Of a stretch of 64,000 nucleotides of DNA, positions 1-9,592 are shown piece by piece. The DNA lies in contig NZ_KV789186.1 in assembly GCF_001807485.1 (NCBI RefSeq), forward strand, positions 1 through 64,000, written 5' to 3'. The notes under the pieces are model-generated. The model saw only the letters and a program-made list of their open reading frames with translations. It searched no databases and had not been told where the DNA came from. Position 1 is the stretch's first letter; each line of letters starts with the position of its first letter. Both the position numbers and the translations under genes were made by a program. The stretch is from Corynebacterium sp. HMSC08A12. Lineage in GTDB: Bacteria; Actinomycetota; Actinomycetes; Mycobacteriales; Mycobacteriaceae.

Positions 1-88
1 AAACCAGTCCAACTTTCGGGGGCTAGTTCAGAACAGGTGGGGCGTTTGCGCAGGTTAGGGGTTACAGACTAGCCAGCCCGCACAGGCA

Positions 89-2710
89 TTAACCCTCGTC
101 TTCAACGGCGCCGAGCGACGTAATGACCAGCCCCGGAGCATCAGCCACGCCAGCACTGTCAGCGCCAGCGCCAGCACCACCGCTGCGGTCAATGTCCACG
201 CGCACCGTGTCACCATCGCGCACCTCGCCGGCCAGCAGCTTCTTGGCCAGCTGGTCGCCGATCGCCTTCTGGATCAGGCGGCGTAGCGGCCGGGCGCCGT
301 AGGCAGGATCGTAGCCGTGCTCGGCCAGCCACGACTGGGCGTCATCAGTAACATCCAGGATCAAACGACGGGCCGCAAGGCGCTCTGCCAGATCGCCCAC
401 CTGGATAGACACGATGGACTTCAGCTGTTCGGCAGACAGCGGGTCGAAGATCAGCACGTCGTCCAGTCGGTTGATGAACTCCGGCTTGAAGGCACGCTTC
501 ACGGCCTCCATGACCTCCTCGTCCGTGCCGCCGGCGCCGAGGTTAGAGGTCAGGATCAGGATCGTGTTGCGGAAGTCCACGGTCCGGCCCTGGCCATCGG
601 TCAGGCGACCCTCGTCCAGCACCTGCAGCAGCACGTCGAACACGTCCGGGTGAGCCTTTTCCACCTCGTCGAACAGCACCACCGTGTAGGGGCGGCGCCG
701 CACGGCCTCGGTCAGCTGACCACCGGCGTCATAGCCGACGTATCCCGGAGGGGCACCGACCAGGCGGGCGACGGAGTGCTTCTCGCCGTACTCCGACATG
801 TCGATGCGCACCATCGCGGTCTCGTCGTCGAAGAGGAAGTCGGCCAGGGCCTTCGCCAGCTCCGTCTTACCCACGCCAGTCGGGCCTAGGAACAGGAAGG
901 AACCAGTCGGGCGGTTCGGGTCCGCCACGCCGGCGCGCGCACGGCGCACCGCATCGGACACGGCATCGACCGCACTGTTCTGGCCAACCACACGGCCACC
1001 CAGTACTAGCTCCATGTTCAGCAGCTTCTCGGTCTCACCCTGCAGCATCTTGCCCGCGGGCACGCCGGTCCAGGCGGAAACCACGTCGGCGATAGTGTCC
1101 GGCGTGACCTCCTCTGTCAGCATCATGCCTTCTTGCTGCTCAGCTACGGTCTCCTCGGCCTCGGCCAGCTTCTTCTCCACGTCCGGGATATGTCCGTAGC
1201 GCAACTCGGCGACCTTGGCGAAGTCGCCCTCGCGCTCGGCGATCTCAGACTCGCGGCGCAGGTTATCCAGCTCTTCCTTCAGCTCGCGCAGGCTGTCAAT
1301 GCTGCCCTTCTCGTTCTCCCAGCGGGCGGTCAGGCCGGCCAGCTTCTCCTTCTCGTCGGCCAGCTCGCTGCGCAGGCGCTCGAGACGGTCCTTCGAGGCA
1401 GCGTCGGTCTCCTTCTCCAGCGCCATCTCCTCAATCTCGAGGCGGCGGACGACACGCTCCACGTTGTCGATCTCCTCGGGGCGCGAGTCGATCTCCATGC
1501 GCAGACGGGAAGCAGCCTCGTCCACCAGGTCGATGGCCTTATCCGGCAGGAAGCGGCTGGTGATGTAACGATCCGACAGGGTCGCGGCCGCCACCAGCGC
1601 GGAGTCCTGGATGCGCACGCCGTGGTGCACCTCGTAGCGCTCCTTCAGGCCACGCAGAATACCGATGGTGTCCTCCGCCGTCGGCTCGCCGACATAAACC
1701 TGCTGGAAGCGGCGCTCCAGCGCGGCATCCTTTTCGATGTACTTGCGGTACTCGTCTAGGGTGGTCGCGCCGACCAGTCGCAGTTCACCGCGGGCCAGTA
1801 GCGGCTTGATCATGTTGCCGGCGTCCATGGCGGAGTCCCCGCCCGCACCGGCACCGACGATGGTGTGCAGCTCGTCGATGAAGGTAACAACTTCGCCCTC
1901 GGCCTCCTTAATCTCGTCCAGCACAGCCTTCAGCCGTTCCTCGAATTCGCCGCGGTATTTCGCGCCGGCGACCATGGAGCCCAGGTCCAGGCTGATTAGC
2001 TTCTTGCCGCGCAGGGACTCGGGCACATCGCCAGCGACGATGCGGCGGGCCAGGCCTTCGACGATTGCGGTTTTTCCGACGCCAGGCTCGCCAATGAGCA
2101 CAGGGTTGTTCTTCGTGCGACGGGAGAGCACCTGGACGACTCGCCGGATCTCCTGATCACGTCCGATCACTGGGTCAATCTTGCCTTCGCGGGCGCGTGC
2201 AGTCAGGTCAGTGGAGTACTTCTCCAGTGCCTGGAACTGGCCTTCCGGCTCCTCGGTGGTGACCTTTCGGTTGCCGCGAACGGATTCGAAAGCTCCACGG
2301 ATGGCCTCGAAGGTGGCGCCTGCCTCGTGCATCACCTTGGCCGCGTCGGAGTTGCCCTTGGCAATACCGGCCAGCAGAACCTCGGTGGAAACGTAGGTAT
2401 CGCCCAGCTGTTCTGCCAGCTCCTGGGCGGCGGTCAGCGCGTTCAGCGCGTCGCGGTTGAACTGCGGGTTTGCCATCTCGCTACCGGTGGCCTGCGGGTA
2501 TCCGGCGACCAGGTTCTTGGCCTTAGCCGCGATTGTCTGCGGCTCCACGCCTGCGGCCTGCAGCACTGGCAGAGCAATGGAATCTTCCTGCTCCAGCAGC
2601 GCAACGAGCAGGTGCGCCGGTCGAATGTCCGGGTTGCCCTTGGCGGAGGCATCCTGGAGTGCAGCCTGCATTGCAGACTGGGTCATTGTGGTGGGGTTGA
2701 AGCTCGTCAT
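89..2710 (-). CDS. clpB: ATP-dependent disaggregase ClpB
   Basis: Hsp100 chaperone that works with DnaK/DnaJ/GrpE to pull proteins out of aggregates in the cytosol. The 873 residues are full length for ClpB: N-terminal Clp repeat region (about 1-145), first AAA+ domain with Walker A GEPGVGKT near residue 210, a long coiled-coil middle domain (about 410-530) that separates ClpB from ClpA/ClpC, and a second AAA+ domain with GPTGVGKT near 615. The ATG at 2710 has a strong AGGAGGT site about 10 nt upstream. Two HspR (HAIR) operators lie just upstream, and hspR is also in this window. Monocistronic. Very confident. Confidence 0.97.
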   Translation of the reverse strand: MTSFNPTTMTQSAMQAALQDASAKGNPDIRPAHLLVALLEQEDSIALPVLQAAGVEPQTIAAKAKNLVAGYPQATGSEMANPQFNRDALNALTAAQELAEQLGDTYVSTEVLLAGIAKGNSDAAKVMHEAGATFEAIRGAFESVRGNRKVTTEEPEGQFQALEKYSTDLTARAREGKIDPVIGRDQEIRRVVQVLSRRTKNNPVLIGEPGVGKTAIVEGLARRIVAGDVPESLRGKKLISLDLGSMVAGAKYRGEFEERLKAVLDEIKEAEGEVVTFIDELHTIVGAGAGGDSAMDAGNMIKPLLARGELRLVGATTLDEYRKYIEKDAALERRFQQVYVGEPTAEDTIGILRGLKERYEVHHGVRIQDSALVAAATLSDRYITSRFLPDKAIDLVDEAASRLRMEIDSRPEEIDNVERVVRRLEIEEMALEKETDAASKDRLERLRSELADEKEKLAGLTARWENEKGSIDSLRELKEELDNLRRESEIAEREGDFAKVAELRYGHIPDVEKKLAEAEETVAEQQEGMMLTEEVTPDTIADVVSAWTGVPAGKMLQGETEKLLNMELVLGGRVVGQNSAVDAVSDAVRRARAGVADPNRPTGSFLFLGPTGVGKTELAKALADFLFDDETAMVRIDMSEYGEKHSVARLVGAPPGYVGYDAGGQLTEAVRRRPYTVVLFDEVEKAHPDVFDVLLQVLDEGRLTDGQGRTVDFRNTILILTSNLGAGGTDEEVMEAVKRAFKPEFINRLDDVLIFDPLSAEQLKSIVSIQVGDLAERLAARRLILDVTDDAQSWLAEHGYDPAYGARPLRRLIQKAIGDQLAKKLLAGEVRDGDTVRVDIDRSGGAGAGADSAGVADAPGLVITSLGAVEDEG

Positions 2711-2767
2711 TTCTACATCTACCTCCTACGGCTTCATGCCGGTCGCGGTTGCACGCTCCCGACTTTA

Positions 2768-2788
2768 CTTGAGTACACCTGACTCAAC
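2768..2788. promoter_or_regulatory. HAIR operator (HspR site) upstream of clpB
   Basis: CTTGAGT-N7-ACTCAAC, one base off the consensus CTTGAGT-N7-ACTCAAG bound by the MerR-type heat-shock repressor HspR. It sits about 60-80 nt upstream of the clpB start, where repressor binding would block the promoter. Confidence 0.88.
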
Positions 2789-2797
2789 CACCACAAC

Positions 2798-2818
2798 CTT
2801 GAGTCTATTCCGCTCAAT
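2798..2818. promoter_or_regulatory. Second, imperfect HAIR operator upstream of clpB
   Basis: CTTGAGT-N7-GCTCAAT: one perfect half-site and one 5/7 half-site at the HAIR spacing. The block resembles the one upstream of dnaJ at 21369-21389, which supports shared control by HspR. Confidence 0.65.
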
Positions 2819-2831
2819 TTACGTATATGAG

Positions 2832-2847
2832 TGTGATTTACCCCACA
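2832..2847. promoter_or_regulatory. Putative GlxR (CRP-type) site upstream of dctP
   Basis: TGTGATTTACCCCACA matches TGTGA-N6-TCACA except for one base (C for T in the right half). GlxR, the cAMP-sensing CRP homologue of corynebacteria, controls many carbon-source genes. The site lies about 140 nt upstream of dctP and about 120 nt from clpB, so dctPQM is the likelier target. Confidence 0.5.
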
Positions 2848-2985
2848 AGTTCACCCCCGATCTACTTTTCTCGACGAAAACTATCGCCTTTTGAATGCTT
2901 TAAAGGTTAGATGAAACTTATCCAAATCGGGAACAGATTACCTATATCCGTAAAACGCATCCGTAACGAGAAGGTGATAGGGACC

Positions 2986-4134
2986 ATGCTCCGACTCCAC
3001 AAAAACCGCCCCACCCGCCGGGTCGCCTCCGCCATCGCGACAGTTGCCATGACGGCCGCCCTGCCCGGCGCGCTCACCGCCTGCTCCAGCTCCTCCGCTG
3101 AACCTTACGCCCCCGGCAGCACTGCGGAGCTAAAGATGGCGGATAGCTATTCGCTCACCCACCCCGTCGGCACAGGTGGCACTCAACCCTTCCTCGACCA
3201 GTTGGAAAAAGACCCTTCCGTGGACGTCGAGTATTACGCCTCCGGGCAGATGGGCAAGCAGGCCGACATCCCCTCCGTCGTACGCAGCGGCGTGGTCGAC
3301 ATGGCGGTCATCTCCCCCTCCTACGTCAGCTCCAGCTTCCCGCTCAGCAGCGTGGGCGACCTTCCGGGGTTCAGCTCCGATGCATGCGTGACCGCCTACG
3401 CACTTCGCGACCTGGTGAAACCAGGGGGCGTCCTCTATGAAGAAGAGCTCGAGCCCATGAAGTTCATGCCGCTCTGGACCGGTTCCATCCCCGGCTACGA
3501 GGCCATGACGGCCGGCCAAGACCCGTCGCACCCGAACAACTTCCAGGGCGCAGTGCTCCGCTCCACCGGCGGCGCCCTTGACCGCGTGATCGACGAGATC
3601 GGCGCCGCAGGCGTGAGCATGCCCATCGGCGACATGTACGAGGCAATGGCTCGCGGCACCGTCGAAGGCACGCTCGCCAGCCCGATCTCCATCACCCCCT
3701 ACGGGCTGGAGGACGTGGTCCACGCCAGCACCTACGGCGCCCAGCAGGGCAACTTCACCTTCTTCTACGGCATCAACCTGGATACCTGGAACCGGCTGAA
3801 CGACCAGCAGAAGAAGGCGCTGACCGACGCGGCGGACAAGTCCCAGCAGTCCGTCTGCGAAGAGCTCAACGCAGCACGCGAAAAGTCGGTGCAGAAGATG
3901 AAGGATGCCGGCGTGCGCTTCTACGACGTCACCGACGGCGAAACGGCGAAGGAGTGGGAGGACATCTCCCAGCCCGTCCTGGACAAGTGGATCGAGGTTG
4001 CCGAATCCAAGGGGCACCCCGCCCAGCGGGTCGTCGACGACTTCGAGGACGCGCTGAAGCGCCATGCGGATCGCGCGGGTGCGGGCGTCACCGACCCGAA
4101 GGCCCGAGCGGAAGCAAAGAAGGAGCAATCATGA
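2986..4134 (+). CDS. dctP: TRAP transporter substrate-binding lipoprotein DctP
   Basis: Extracytoplasmic solute receptor of a tripartite ATP-independent periplasmic (TRAP) transporter, expected to capture a C4-dicarboxylate or related organic acid for the DctQM membrane part. The ATG at 2986 is preferred over one 25 codons upstream because AAGGTG precedes it and it opens directly into a lipoprotein signal peptide: basic start, hydrophobic stretch, lipobox LTAC with the lipidated Cys near residue 33. The remainder has the DctP fold signature (GGA and GxxxxPx patterns, Ala/Lys-rich C-terminal helices). Its stop overlaps dctQ as ATGA. The substrate is not known; the glutarate genes at 8.4-10.7 kb make glutarate an inference only. 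Confidence 0.9.
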   Translation: MLRLHKNRPTRRVASAIATVAMTAALPGALTACSSSSAEPYAPGSTAELKMADSYSLTHPVGTGGTQPFLDQLEKDPSVDVEYYASGQMGKQADIPSVVRSGVVDMAVISPSYVSSSFPLSSVGDLPGFSSDACVTAYALRDLVKPGGVLYEEELEPMKFMPLWTGSIPGYEAMTAGQDPSHPNNFQGAVLRSTGGALDRVIDEIGAAGVSMPIGDMYEAMARGTVEGTLASPISITPYGLEDVVHASTYGAQQGNFTFFYGINLDTWNRLNDQQKKALTDAADKSQQSVCEELNAAREKSVQKMKDAGVRFYDVTDGETAKEWEDISQPVLDKWIEVAESKGHPAQRVVDDFEDALKRHADRAGAGVTDPKARAEAKKEQS

Positions 4135-4748
4135 CCAGCAGCAACTTCATTCGCGTCGGCCACCACGGCACCGCCGAACGCAGCACATACGGCTATCGCA
4201 CCGAGGACCACCCGGGCTTCGACAAGGTCCAAAACGCGGTCTCCGCAGTGTGCGCCTGGATCGCGGGCGCAGCCATCCTCGGGCTGGCGCTGGTCACGTT
4301 GGCGGAGATCGTAGCGCGCGAGTTCTTCGGCGCTCCCCTGGGCTGGAACATCTCCGTCACCGAACGCTACCTACTGCCAATCACCGCGTTTTTCGGGCTA
4401 GTCACCACATACCGCACCGGCACGCACATCGCCGTGGAGTCGCTGTTCAGCAAGTTCGCGCCCAAAGTGCAGAAGACCATTCTGCTGCTGATCCACCTGG
4501 CCGTGGTGATCTCCATGATCTTCGTCTTCATCGGCGGGTGGAACGAAACCTACATGGCGTTCTCCCTGGGCCACGCCACTCTGCCCGGTATGGCTGACCT
4601 GGCCACTCCCGACTGGACCTACCGCGTGATCGTGCCCATCGCCGCCGCCCTGTGCGCGTTCGTCGCCGCTCTGGATTTTGTGCGCGAAGTGATCACCCCG
4701 TGGGATCGCCCCTACACCGACTACGACCCCGGCGAGGAAGAGGTTTAA
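4131..4748 (+). CDS. dctQ: TRAP transporter small membrane subunit DctQ
   Basis: Small integral-membrane subunit of the TRAP transporter, bridging the DctP receptor and the large DctM permease. 205 residues with four predicted membrane segments (about 45-65, 80-100, 120-140 and 165-190). The ATG overlaps the dctP stop (ATGA), implying translational coupling; dctM follows after 3 nt. The soluble N-terminal tail of about 35 residues is longer than in many DctQ proteins. Order P-Q-M and spacing make the assignment firm. Confidence 0.9.
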   Translation: MTSSNFIRVGHHGTAERSTYGYRTEDHPGFDKVQNAVSAVCAWIAGAAILGLALVTLAEIVAREFFGAPLGWNISVTERYLLPITAFFGLVTTYRTGTHIAVESLFSKFAPKVQKTILLLIHLAVVISMIFVFIGGWNETYMAFSLGHATLPGMADLATPDWTYRVIVPIAAALCAFVAALDFVREVITPWDRPYTDYDPGEEEV

Positions 4749-4751
4749 ACC

Positions 4752-6038
4752 ATGCTTGCGCTTACTATCGTTGTGCTGCTGGTCGCGCTGATTATCCTGC
4801 GCGTCCCCGTCAGCTTCGCCATCTTCGGCACGGCCACGATCGGCCTGATCGCCCTCGGCGGAGTCGAGCTGGCCATCGCCACCATGGAAACCTCGCCGTT
4901 CGCGGCCGTGCGTTCCAACTCTCTATCCGCCGTGCCGCTGTTTATCCTGATGGCGCAGCTGATGCTGATGTCGGGTCTTTTGGATTCTGTTTTTGACGCC
5001 GCTAAGGCGCTCGTCGGCCGCATCCCCGGAGGCACTGCCATCGCCTCCGTCGGCGCAGGCACCGCGTTCGCGGCTGTCTCGGGATCGTCCACCGCCGCCG
5101 CGGCCACGCTGGCGCAGACGTCCTCCACCCGCATGATCGAGGAGGGCTACCACAAAGGCACCGCCACTGGCCTGGTTGCAGTGGTCGGCACGCTGGCGGC
5201 AATGATCCCGCCGTCGATCATCCTGGTCTTCTACGCAATCACCGCGGAGGCTCCCGTGGGCGACGTGCTGGTCGCGGGCTTCTTCCCCGGCCTGGTTGTC
5301 GCTATGGGCCTGGTGCTGGTGATGTACATCGGCTTCCTGAAGGATCGCTCCCGCGCCCCGCAGGGCGAGTCGGTTCCTTTCAAGGAAAAGGGCATGCAGC
5401 TGCTGAAGTCTTCCCCGCTGCTGCTGATCTTCCTGGCGGTGGTCGGATCCATCTTCACCGGCATCGCCACGCCCACGGAGGCCGCCGCCCTGGGCGTGCT
5501 GGCCGCGCTGATCCTGGTGATCGCGAAGGGCCGCTGGGACACCAGGAAGTTCGGCGAAACTGTGCTGGAGACAGTGAAGACCACCGGCATGATCTTCGCC
5601 ATCATCATGTCCGCGCACGTGCTGGGGCACTTCCTCACCGAAACGCGCGTCACTCCGAAGCTGGTCAGCGCCATCGGCGAGTCCTCCCTGCACCCGCTAG
5701 TAATCATGGCTCTGATCGGCGCGGTGTACCTGATCCTGGGGTTCTTCATGGACCAGATCGCCATCATCGCCCTGACCGTGCCGGTGACCCTGCCTATCGT
5801 CGAAGCACTGGGTTACGATCCCGTCTGGTTCGGCATCTTCATCGTCCTGCTGGCGGAGACCGGAATGGTCACCCCGCCCATGGGCCTGAACGTGTTCGTC
5901 GTCTCCAAGGCCGTGCGCATCAACCCGATGATTGTGTTCAAGGGAGCATTCCCCTATGTCGTGATCATGCTGGTCATCGCCCTGGCCTTCCTACTGTGGC
6001 CCCAGCTGGTGCTGTGGATGCCGGAGTTAGCCGCTTAA
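4752..6038 (+). CDS. dctM: TRAP transporter large permease DctM
   Basis: Large permease subunit, using a sodium or proton gradient to import the ligand delivered by DctP. 428 residues and about 12 hydrophobic segments, the normal length for DctM. Family patterns visible include the Gly/Ser/Ala-rich AVSGSSTAAAATLAQ stretch near residue 110, PPSIILVFYA near 155 and a C-terminal TPPMGLNVFVV block near 375. It starts 3 nt after dctQ and closes the dctPQM operon. A weak hairpin (CCCAT/ATGGG, 6052-6070) follows the stop and may be the terminator. Confidence 0.93.
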   Translation: MLALTIVVLLVALIILRVPVSFAIFGTATIGLIALGGVELAIATMETSPFAAVRSNSLSAVPLFILMAQLMLMSGLLDSVFDAAKALVGRIPGGTAIASVGAGTAFAAVSGSSTAAAATLAQTSSTRMIEEGYHKGTATGLVAVVGTLAAMIPPSIILVFYAITAEAPVGDVLVAGFFPGLVVAMGLVLVMYIGFLKDRSRAPQGESVPFKEKGMQLLKSSPLLLIFLAVVGSIFTGIATPTEAAALGVLAALILVIAKGRWDTRKFGETVLETVKTTGMIFAIIMSAHVLGHFLTETRVTPKLVSAIGESSLHPLVIMALIGAVYLILGFFMDQIAIIALTVPVTLPIVEALGYDPVWFGIFIVLLAETGMVTPPMGLNVFVVSKAVRINPMIVFKGAFPYVVIMLVIALAFLLWPQLVLWMPELAA

Positions 6039-6142
6039 GCTGGCCCGTGCCCATCGGGTATGGGGTTCCTTTCTAAAGCGCTGGGGACCGCCTAATGCTC
6101 AAAACCTGTTCAACCTGCAGAGCATCCATTAGCGTTTAGTCC

Positions 6143-6793
6143 ATGCACAAGGATCGCTACATTATCCTGCAAGCATCCACATTCACCGAAGAGAATGTGG
6201 ATCCCGACCTCTTTTTCGACCGGTTTCGCTGGGCCGAATTATCCCTGGGTTTTTCCTACACCGGCGATTCCGACGGAAAGGTAATCCCTCTTAGCCTTTG
6301 GGAAATTAATGATGCTACCCACGACACTATTGAAGATCTGCAGACTATTCGCGCACACTTAACCGTGCGATCGAAAGAGGATCGCTTCCCTCTTCGCCCG
6401 TTATTTGCCGTGTGGGACTCCGCATTGCCAAGTTCCGCGCTCTCAGCTCTCCACTCCATCAGTATGAGCGCGATTTCCGACTTCGGCCTACCTTCAGTTT
6501 CCGATATCGAAGCTATCTCCGCTTGCGAGCGAAGCGTCAACGCATATGAACAGGACGAACCTTGGGCCAGCTCCGTCAAATCGCTCGAACAGACCATCTC
6601 TCGTCACCACATGAAGCAACGAGGGAAGATCACCGCATTCTCCGGTGGAAAAGAGGTTTCCAAGGAGGCGTACTACGCGGAAAGCTTTCGCCCCGCACTA
6701 ATCTCCAGCGCCTTTGAAACCATCTTGCACGCCCTCCCCCAGGGAGAGGACTGGCGAATCACCGCCACTTCTTCAACGACGAACTCAGCTTAA
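6143..6793 (+). CDS. Hypothetical protein, no recognised domain
   Basis: 216-residue acidic, probably soluble protein; no signal peptide or membrane segment seen. I do not recognise the family. Base composition is noticeably less GC-rich than the transporter genes before it, and codons such as TTA, TCG and AAA are commoner, so it may be an accessory acquisition. No clear ribosome-binding site precedes the ATG; TAGCGT about 12 nt upstream could be a -10 element giving a nearly leaderless transcript. It ends 4 nt before the convergent IclR gene. Confidence 0.6.
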   Translation: MHKDRYIILQASTFTEENVDPDLFFDRFRWAELSLGFSYTGDSDGKVIPLSLWEINDATHDTIEDLQTIRAHLTVRSKEDRFPLRPLFAVWDSALPSSALSALHSISMSAISDFGLPSVSDIEAISACERSVNAYEQDEPWASSVKSLEQTISRHHMKQRGKITAFSGGKEVSKEAYYAESFRPALISSAFETILHALPQGEDWRITATSSTTNSA

Positions 6794-6797
6794 GCTG

Positions 6798-7571
6798 CTA
6801 ACGGTTCCAGCGGGCGCTGTGGCGTCTTAAAACCTCAATAATCCGATCCGCGTCGCGCGCGATCTGCTCGGTCGAGGCAATGACGGACACCGAGGCCACC
6901 GCCACTCCCTGGCTCTCGACGCGCACGGCCACACCATCCGCGCCGTTCAAGGCCACGCCGGGGGCCACGCATTCGCCGGTCGCGCGCATGTCTGGGTACC
7001 AACGCTGGAACTTATTGATGGTCTCCTGCGAGCTCTCGGACGCAGCCAGAATCCCCCAGACTTGCTCGTGCCCCAGACCGGAGAGGATCGCCCATCCCGC
7101 CGATGTCTCGAGCGGCGGGCGCTGCAAACGGTTCTGCGCCAGATACTCGAACTCGGGGTCCGACAGCGCATAGTCGAGGTAGTAGACATTGTCGCCTACC
7201 AATGACGCCAACACGGCGATATAGCCTGTCTCTTCCACCACGTCTTCCAGCATCTCGTGGGTGACCTGATCCACGGGGCGGCTACCGGCGAGGGTGCTTA
7301 GCAGGTACGGGGCCAGCCCCAGTCGGAAGGCCTTGTCCCGTTCTTCCAGGTATCCGGCCGCGACCAGGCCATTCACCAGGGATTGGGTGGAACTTACTGG
7401 CGCGCCAATGGCCTTGGAAATATCCGTGAGCCCGCGCGGCTGCGGGTTGCGCGCCACGAACTCCAGGATGTCCGCGATACGGTCGACAGTGCGGTGGTGG
7501 GACCTACCGGGCTGCTGGTCGATGGGAAAGGGGAACCGCGGCGCGGACTCGGGGTGGGGCGCGTCGGGCAT
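6798..7571 (-). CDS. IclR-family transcriptional regulator
   Basis: DNA-binding regulator of a catabolic pathway: N-terminal winged helix-turn-helix (about residues 20-80, with the recognition-helix region around SSTQSLVNGL) and a C-terminal IclR effector-binding domain (about 90-250). 257 residues is typical. The ATG at 7571 was chosen over one 10 codons upstream because AAAGGAA lies 7 nt before it. Candidate targets by position are dctPQM upstream or the glutarate genes at 8.4-10.7 kb; IclR regulators often control aromatic or dicarboxylic acid catabolism. No matching operator palindrome was identified by eye. Confidence 0.85.
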   Translation of the reverse strand: MPDAPHPESAPRFPFPIDQQPGRSHHRTVDRIADILEFVARNPQPRGLTDISKAIGAPVSSTQSLVNGLVAAGYLEERDKAFRLGLAPYLLSTLAGSRPVDQVTHEMLEDVVEETGYIAVLASLVGDNVYYLDYALSDPEFEYLAQNRLQRPPLETSAGWAILSGLGHEQVWGILAASESSQETINKFQRWYPDMRATGECVAPGVALNGADGVAVRVESQGVAVASVSVIASTEQIARDADRIIEVLRRHSARWNR

Positions 7572-7647
7572 TGGGGGGTTCCTTTCGGCTTGGGGCGGCA
7601 AAGCTAACCAGAACGATAGCCGAAAAAATTAGTTTCGCTACTGAACG

Positions 7648-8112
7648 TCACAACTCCAAGCCATCAGAATCCTGTGGTTGCCGCTTCTTACAAAATTCGG
7701 CGTGCAGTGGATCTTCCTCGTTTAGGGGCGGACGCCTTACACATTCTCGAACGCCGTCAACGTGTTCATTTAAGCTATCCGAAATACGTGCCCATAGTGG
7801 ATCGATAATAAAATCAATGCCAGCACGCCGGGCATGCTTCGCCGCAGGCACAAAATCACTGTCTCCTGAAATCATTATTATCTGTGTGACAATGCCCCGT
7901 TCTGCCATGGTGGCTATATCGAGACCGATCCTCATATCCACGCCTTTTTGGATGATATCCAGATAGAAATCCTCAAGCCGTAGATCATCGACGCTGATCG
8001 TGCCACGGCATAACTTCTTCAAAGGCGCGGACTTCAACATGTAGCCGTTTTGCGTCTCTAATTCTTCACCTCGCCGGAGAGCAACTTTGCGTTTTTTGAC
8101 AATTCCTCCCCT
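7648..8112 (-). pseudogene. 5'-truncated NYN-domain (LabA/DUF88-like) gene
   Basis: Translation gives the C-terminal half of a NYN (PIN-like) nuclease-fold protein: the GVDMRIGLDIATMA strand/helix and the MISGDSDFVPAAKHAR block with the acidic metal-binding residues of LabA-like proteins. The usual N-terminal FIDGxN strand is absent. The frame stays open upstream of the first ATG (8040) to a stop at 8113-8115, and that upstream peptide still looks like family sequence, but no ATG, GTG or TTG lies in frame. Most likely a remnant that lost its 5' end. Lower GC than neighbours. A short gene starting at 8040 is the alternative. Confidence 0.6.
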
Positions 8113-8363
8113 TCACTAATCCCCCAGGAGCATGAAAGCCTTAGTCATCGGCGCTCTCCTGATCAATGGAGGGTCAACGGCTAAGGCTGATGGCTCTGAT
8201 TCTAGTCAGCCCCACGACATACGCAACCCCTAACGCGCGCGCCTTCCCATGCGGGGCATGAAAGAATTTTCGCAAAAGCCTTTCGGAACGAAACAACTTC
8301 CCCTACACTCAATGGTACGCAAATCAGTATATCACTACCTATATACGTAAGGAAACGACTGGC
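8113..8363. other. Intergenic region upstream of gcdH
   Basis: Carries an 8-bp inverted repeat AGCCTTAG/CTAAGGCT (about 8137-8187) that could be a terminator or leader structure, then an AT-richer stretch with the probable gcdH promoter, and AAGGAA upstream of the gcdH ATG. A 33-codon frame at 8132-8233 is not supported as a gene. Confidence 0.4.
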
Positions 8364-9530
8364 ATGACTTCCTCTCCGCTTGACCTCACCTCCTTCAACA
8401 GCCTGCTCTCCGATGAAGAGCGCATGTTGCAAGAAGCCATGGCGGACTTCGCCAACAAATCCCTCAAGCCCAACGTGCAAGAGTGGTTCGACAACGGCAC
8501 CCTGCCCGCCAAGGAGCTCGGCCCGCAGTTCGGGCAGCTCGGCGCACTGGGCATGCACCTGGAAGGCTACGAGTGCCCCGGCGCCTCCGCCGTCGCCTAC
8601 GGCCTGGCCTGCATGGAGATCGAGGCCGTGGATTCCGGCCTGCGCTCCTTCGTTTCCGTCCAGGGTTCCCTGGCCATGTTCGCCATTCACCACTGGGGCT
8701 CCGAGGAGCAGAAGGAAAAGTACCTGCCGAAGATGGCCGCCGGCGAGTACCTGGGCTGCTTCGGCCTAACGGAGCCCGATGCCGGTTCCGACCCGGCGTC
8801 CATGAAGACGCGCGCAACCCGCGACGGCGACGAGTGGGTCCTCAACGGCACCAAGATGTGGATCACCAACTCCCCTGTCGCCGACGTGGCCGTCGTCTGG
8901 GCCCGCACCGAGGATGGCTTCGCCGGCTTCATCCTGGAAAAGGGCATGGAGGGCTTCACCGCCCCGGAGATCCACAAGAAGCTCTCGCTGCGCGCCTCCA
9001 TCACCGGCGAGATCGTGCTGGATAACTGCCGCGTGCCGGATTCCCAGCGCTTGCCGAAGATCGACACCCTCCGCGGCCCGCTGACCTGCCTGAACGAAGC
9101 CCGCTACGGCATCATCTGGGGCGCCCTGGGCGCAGCCCGCGACAGCCTGGAAACCGCCATCGAGTACACCGAGACCCGCGAGGTATTCGGCAAGTCTCTG
9201 TCCAGCTACCAGCTCACCCAGGCGAAGCTGGCCAACATGTCCGTCGAGCTCAACAAGTCCGTCCTGCTGGCCCTGCAGCTCGGCCGCCTGAAGGATAAGG
9301 GCGAGCTCGCCCCGCACCAGGTCTCCGTCGGCAAGCTGAACTCCACCCGCGTCGCCCTGGAGATCGCCCGCGAGTGCCGCACCCTGCTGGGCGCTTCCGG
9401 CATCACTCTGGAGTACTCGCCGCTGCGCCACGCCAACAACCTGGAGTCCGTGCTGACCTACGAAGGCACCGCCGAGATGCACCAGCTGATCATCGGCCAG
9501 GCCCTCACCGGCAAGGGCGCATTCCGCTAA
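8364..9530 (+). CDS. gcdH: Glutaryl-CoA dehydrogenase (acyl-CoA dehydrogenase family)
   Basis: FAD enzyme oxidising and decarboxylating glutaryl-CoA to crotonyl-CoA. 388 residues with the FGLTEPDAGSDP and MWITNSPVAD flavin/substrate motifs, and a C-terminal TYEGTAEMHQLIIGQALTGKGAF block; the Glu of YEGT is the catalytic base, and the ending closely resembles glutaryl-CoA dehydrogenases rather than straight-chain acyl-CoA dehydrogenases. A class III CoA-transferase follows 62 nt downstream, the usual pairing for glutarate activation and oxidation. Electrons would pass through ETF to an EtfD-type protein such as the one at 28.7 kb. Substrate is inferred from motif and context. Confidence 0.85.
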   Translation: MTSSPLDLTSFNSLLSDEERMLQEAMADFANKSLKPNVQEWFDNGTLPAKELGPQFGQLGALGMHLEGYECPGASAVAYGLACMEIEAVDSGLRSFVSVQGSLAMFAIHHWGSEEQKEKYLPKMAAGEYLGCFGLTEPDAGSDPASMKTRATRDGDEWVLNGTKMWITNSPVADVAVVWARTEDGFAGFILEKGMEGFTAPEIHKKLSLRASITGEIVLDNCRVPDSQRLPKIDTLRGPLTCLNEARYGIIWGALGAARDSLETAIEYTETREVFGKSLSSYQLTQAKLANMSVELNKSVLLALQLGRLKDKGELAPHQVSVGKLNSTRVALEIARECRTLLGASGITLEYSPLRHANNLESVLTYEGTAEMHQLIIGQALTGKGAFR

Positions 9531-9592
9531 GCCCTGCGCTCCCAAACCCAGCCCCCACCCCAACCCAACCTTCCCCAACCAGAAAGGAACCT

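Noticed and set aside
2911..2985. 25-codon N-terminal extension of DctP
   Set aside because: It would bury the lipoprotein signal peptide; the internal ATG at 2986 has a ribosome-binding site and a clean signal sequence.
8132..8233. 33-codon frame with signal-peptide-like start (MKALVIGALLI)
   Set aside because: AGGAG lies only 1 nt from the ATG, the frame overlaps an inverted repeat, and the product has no recognisable feature.
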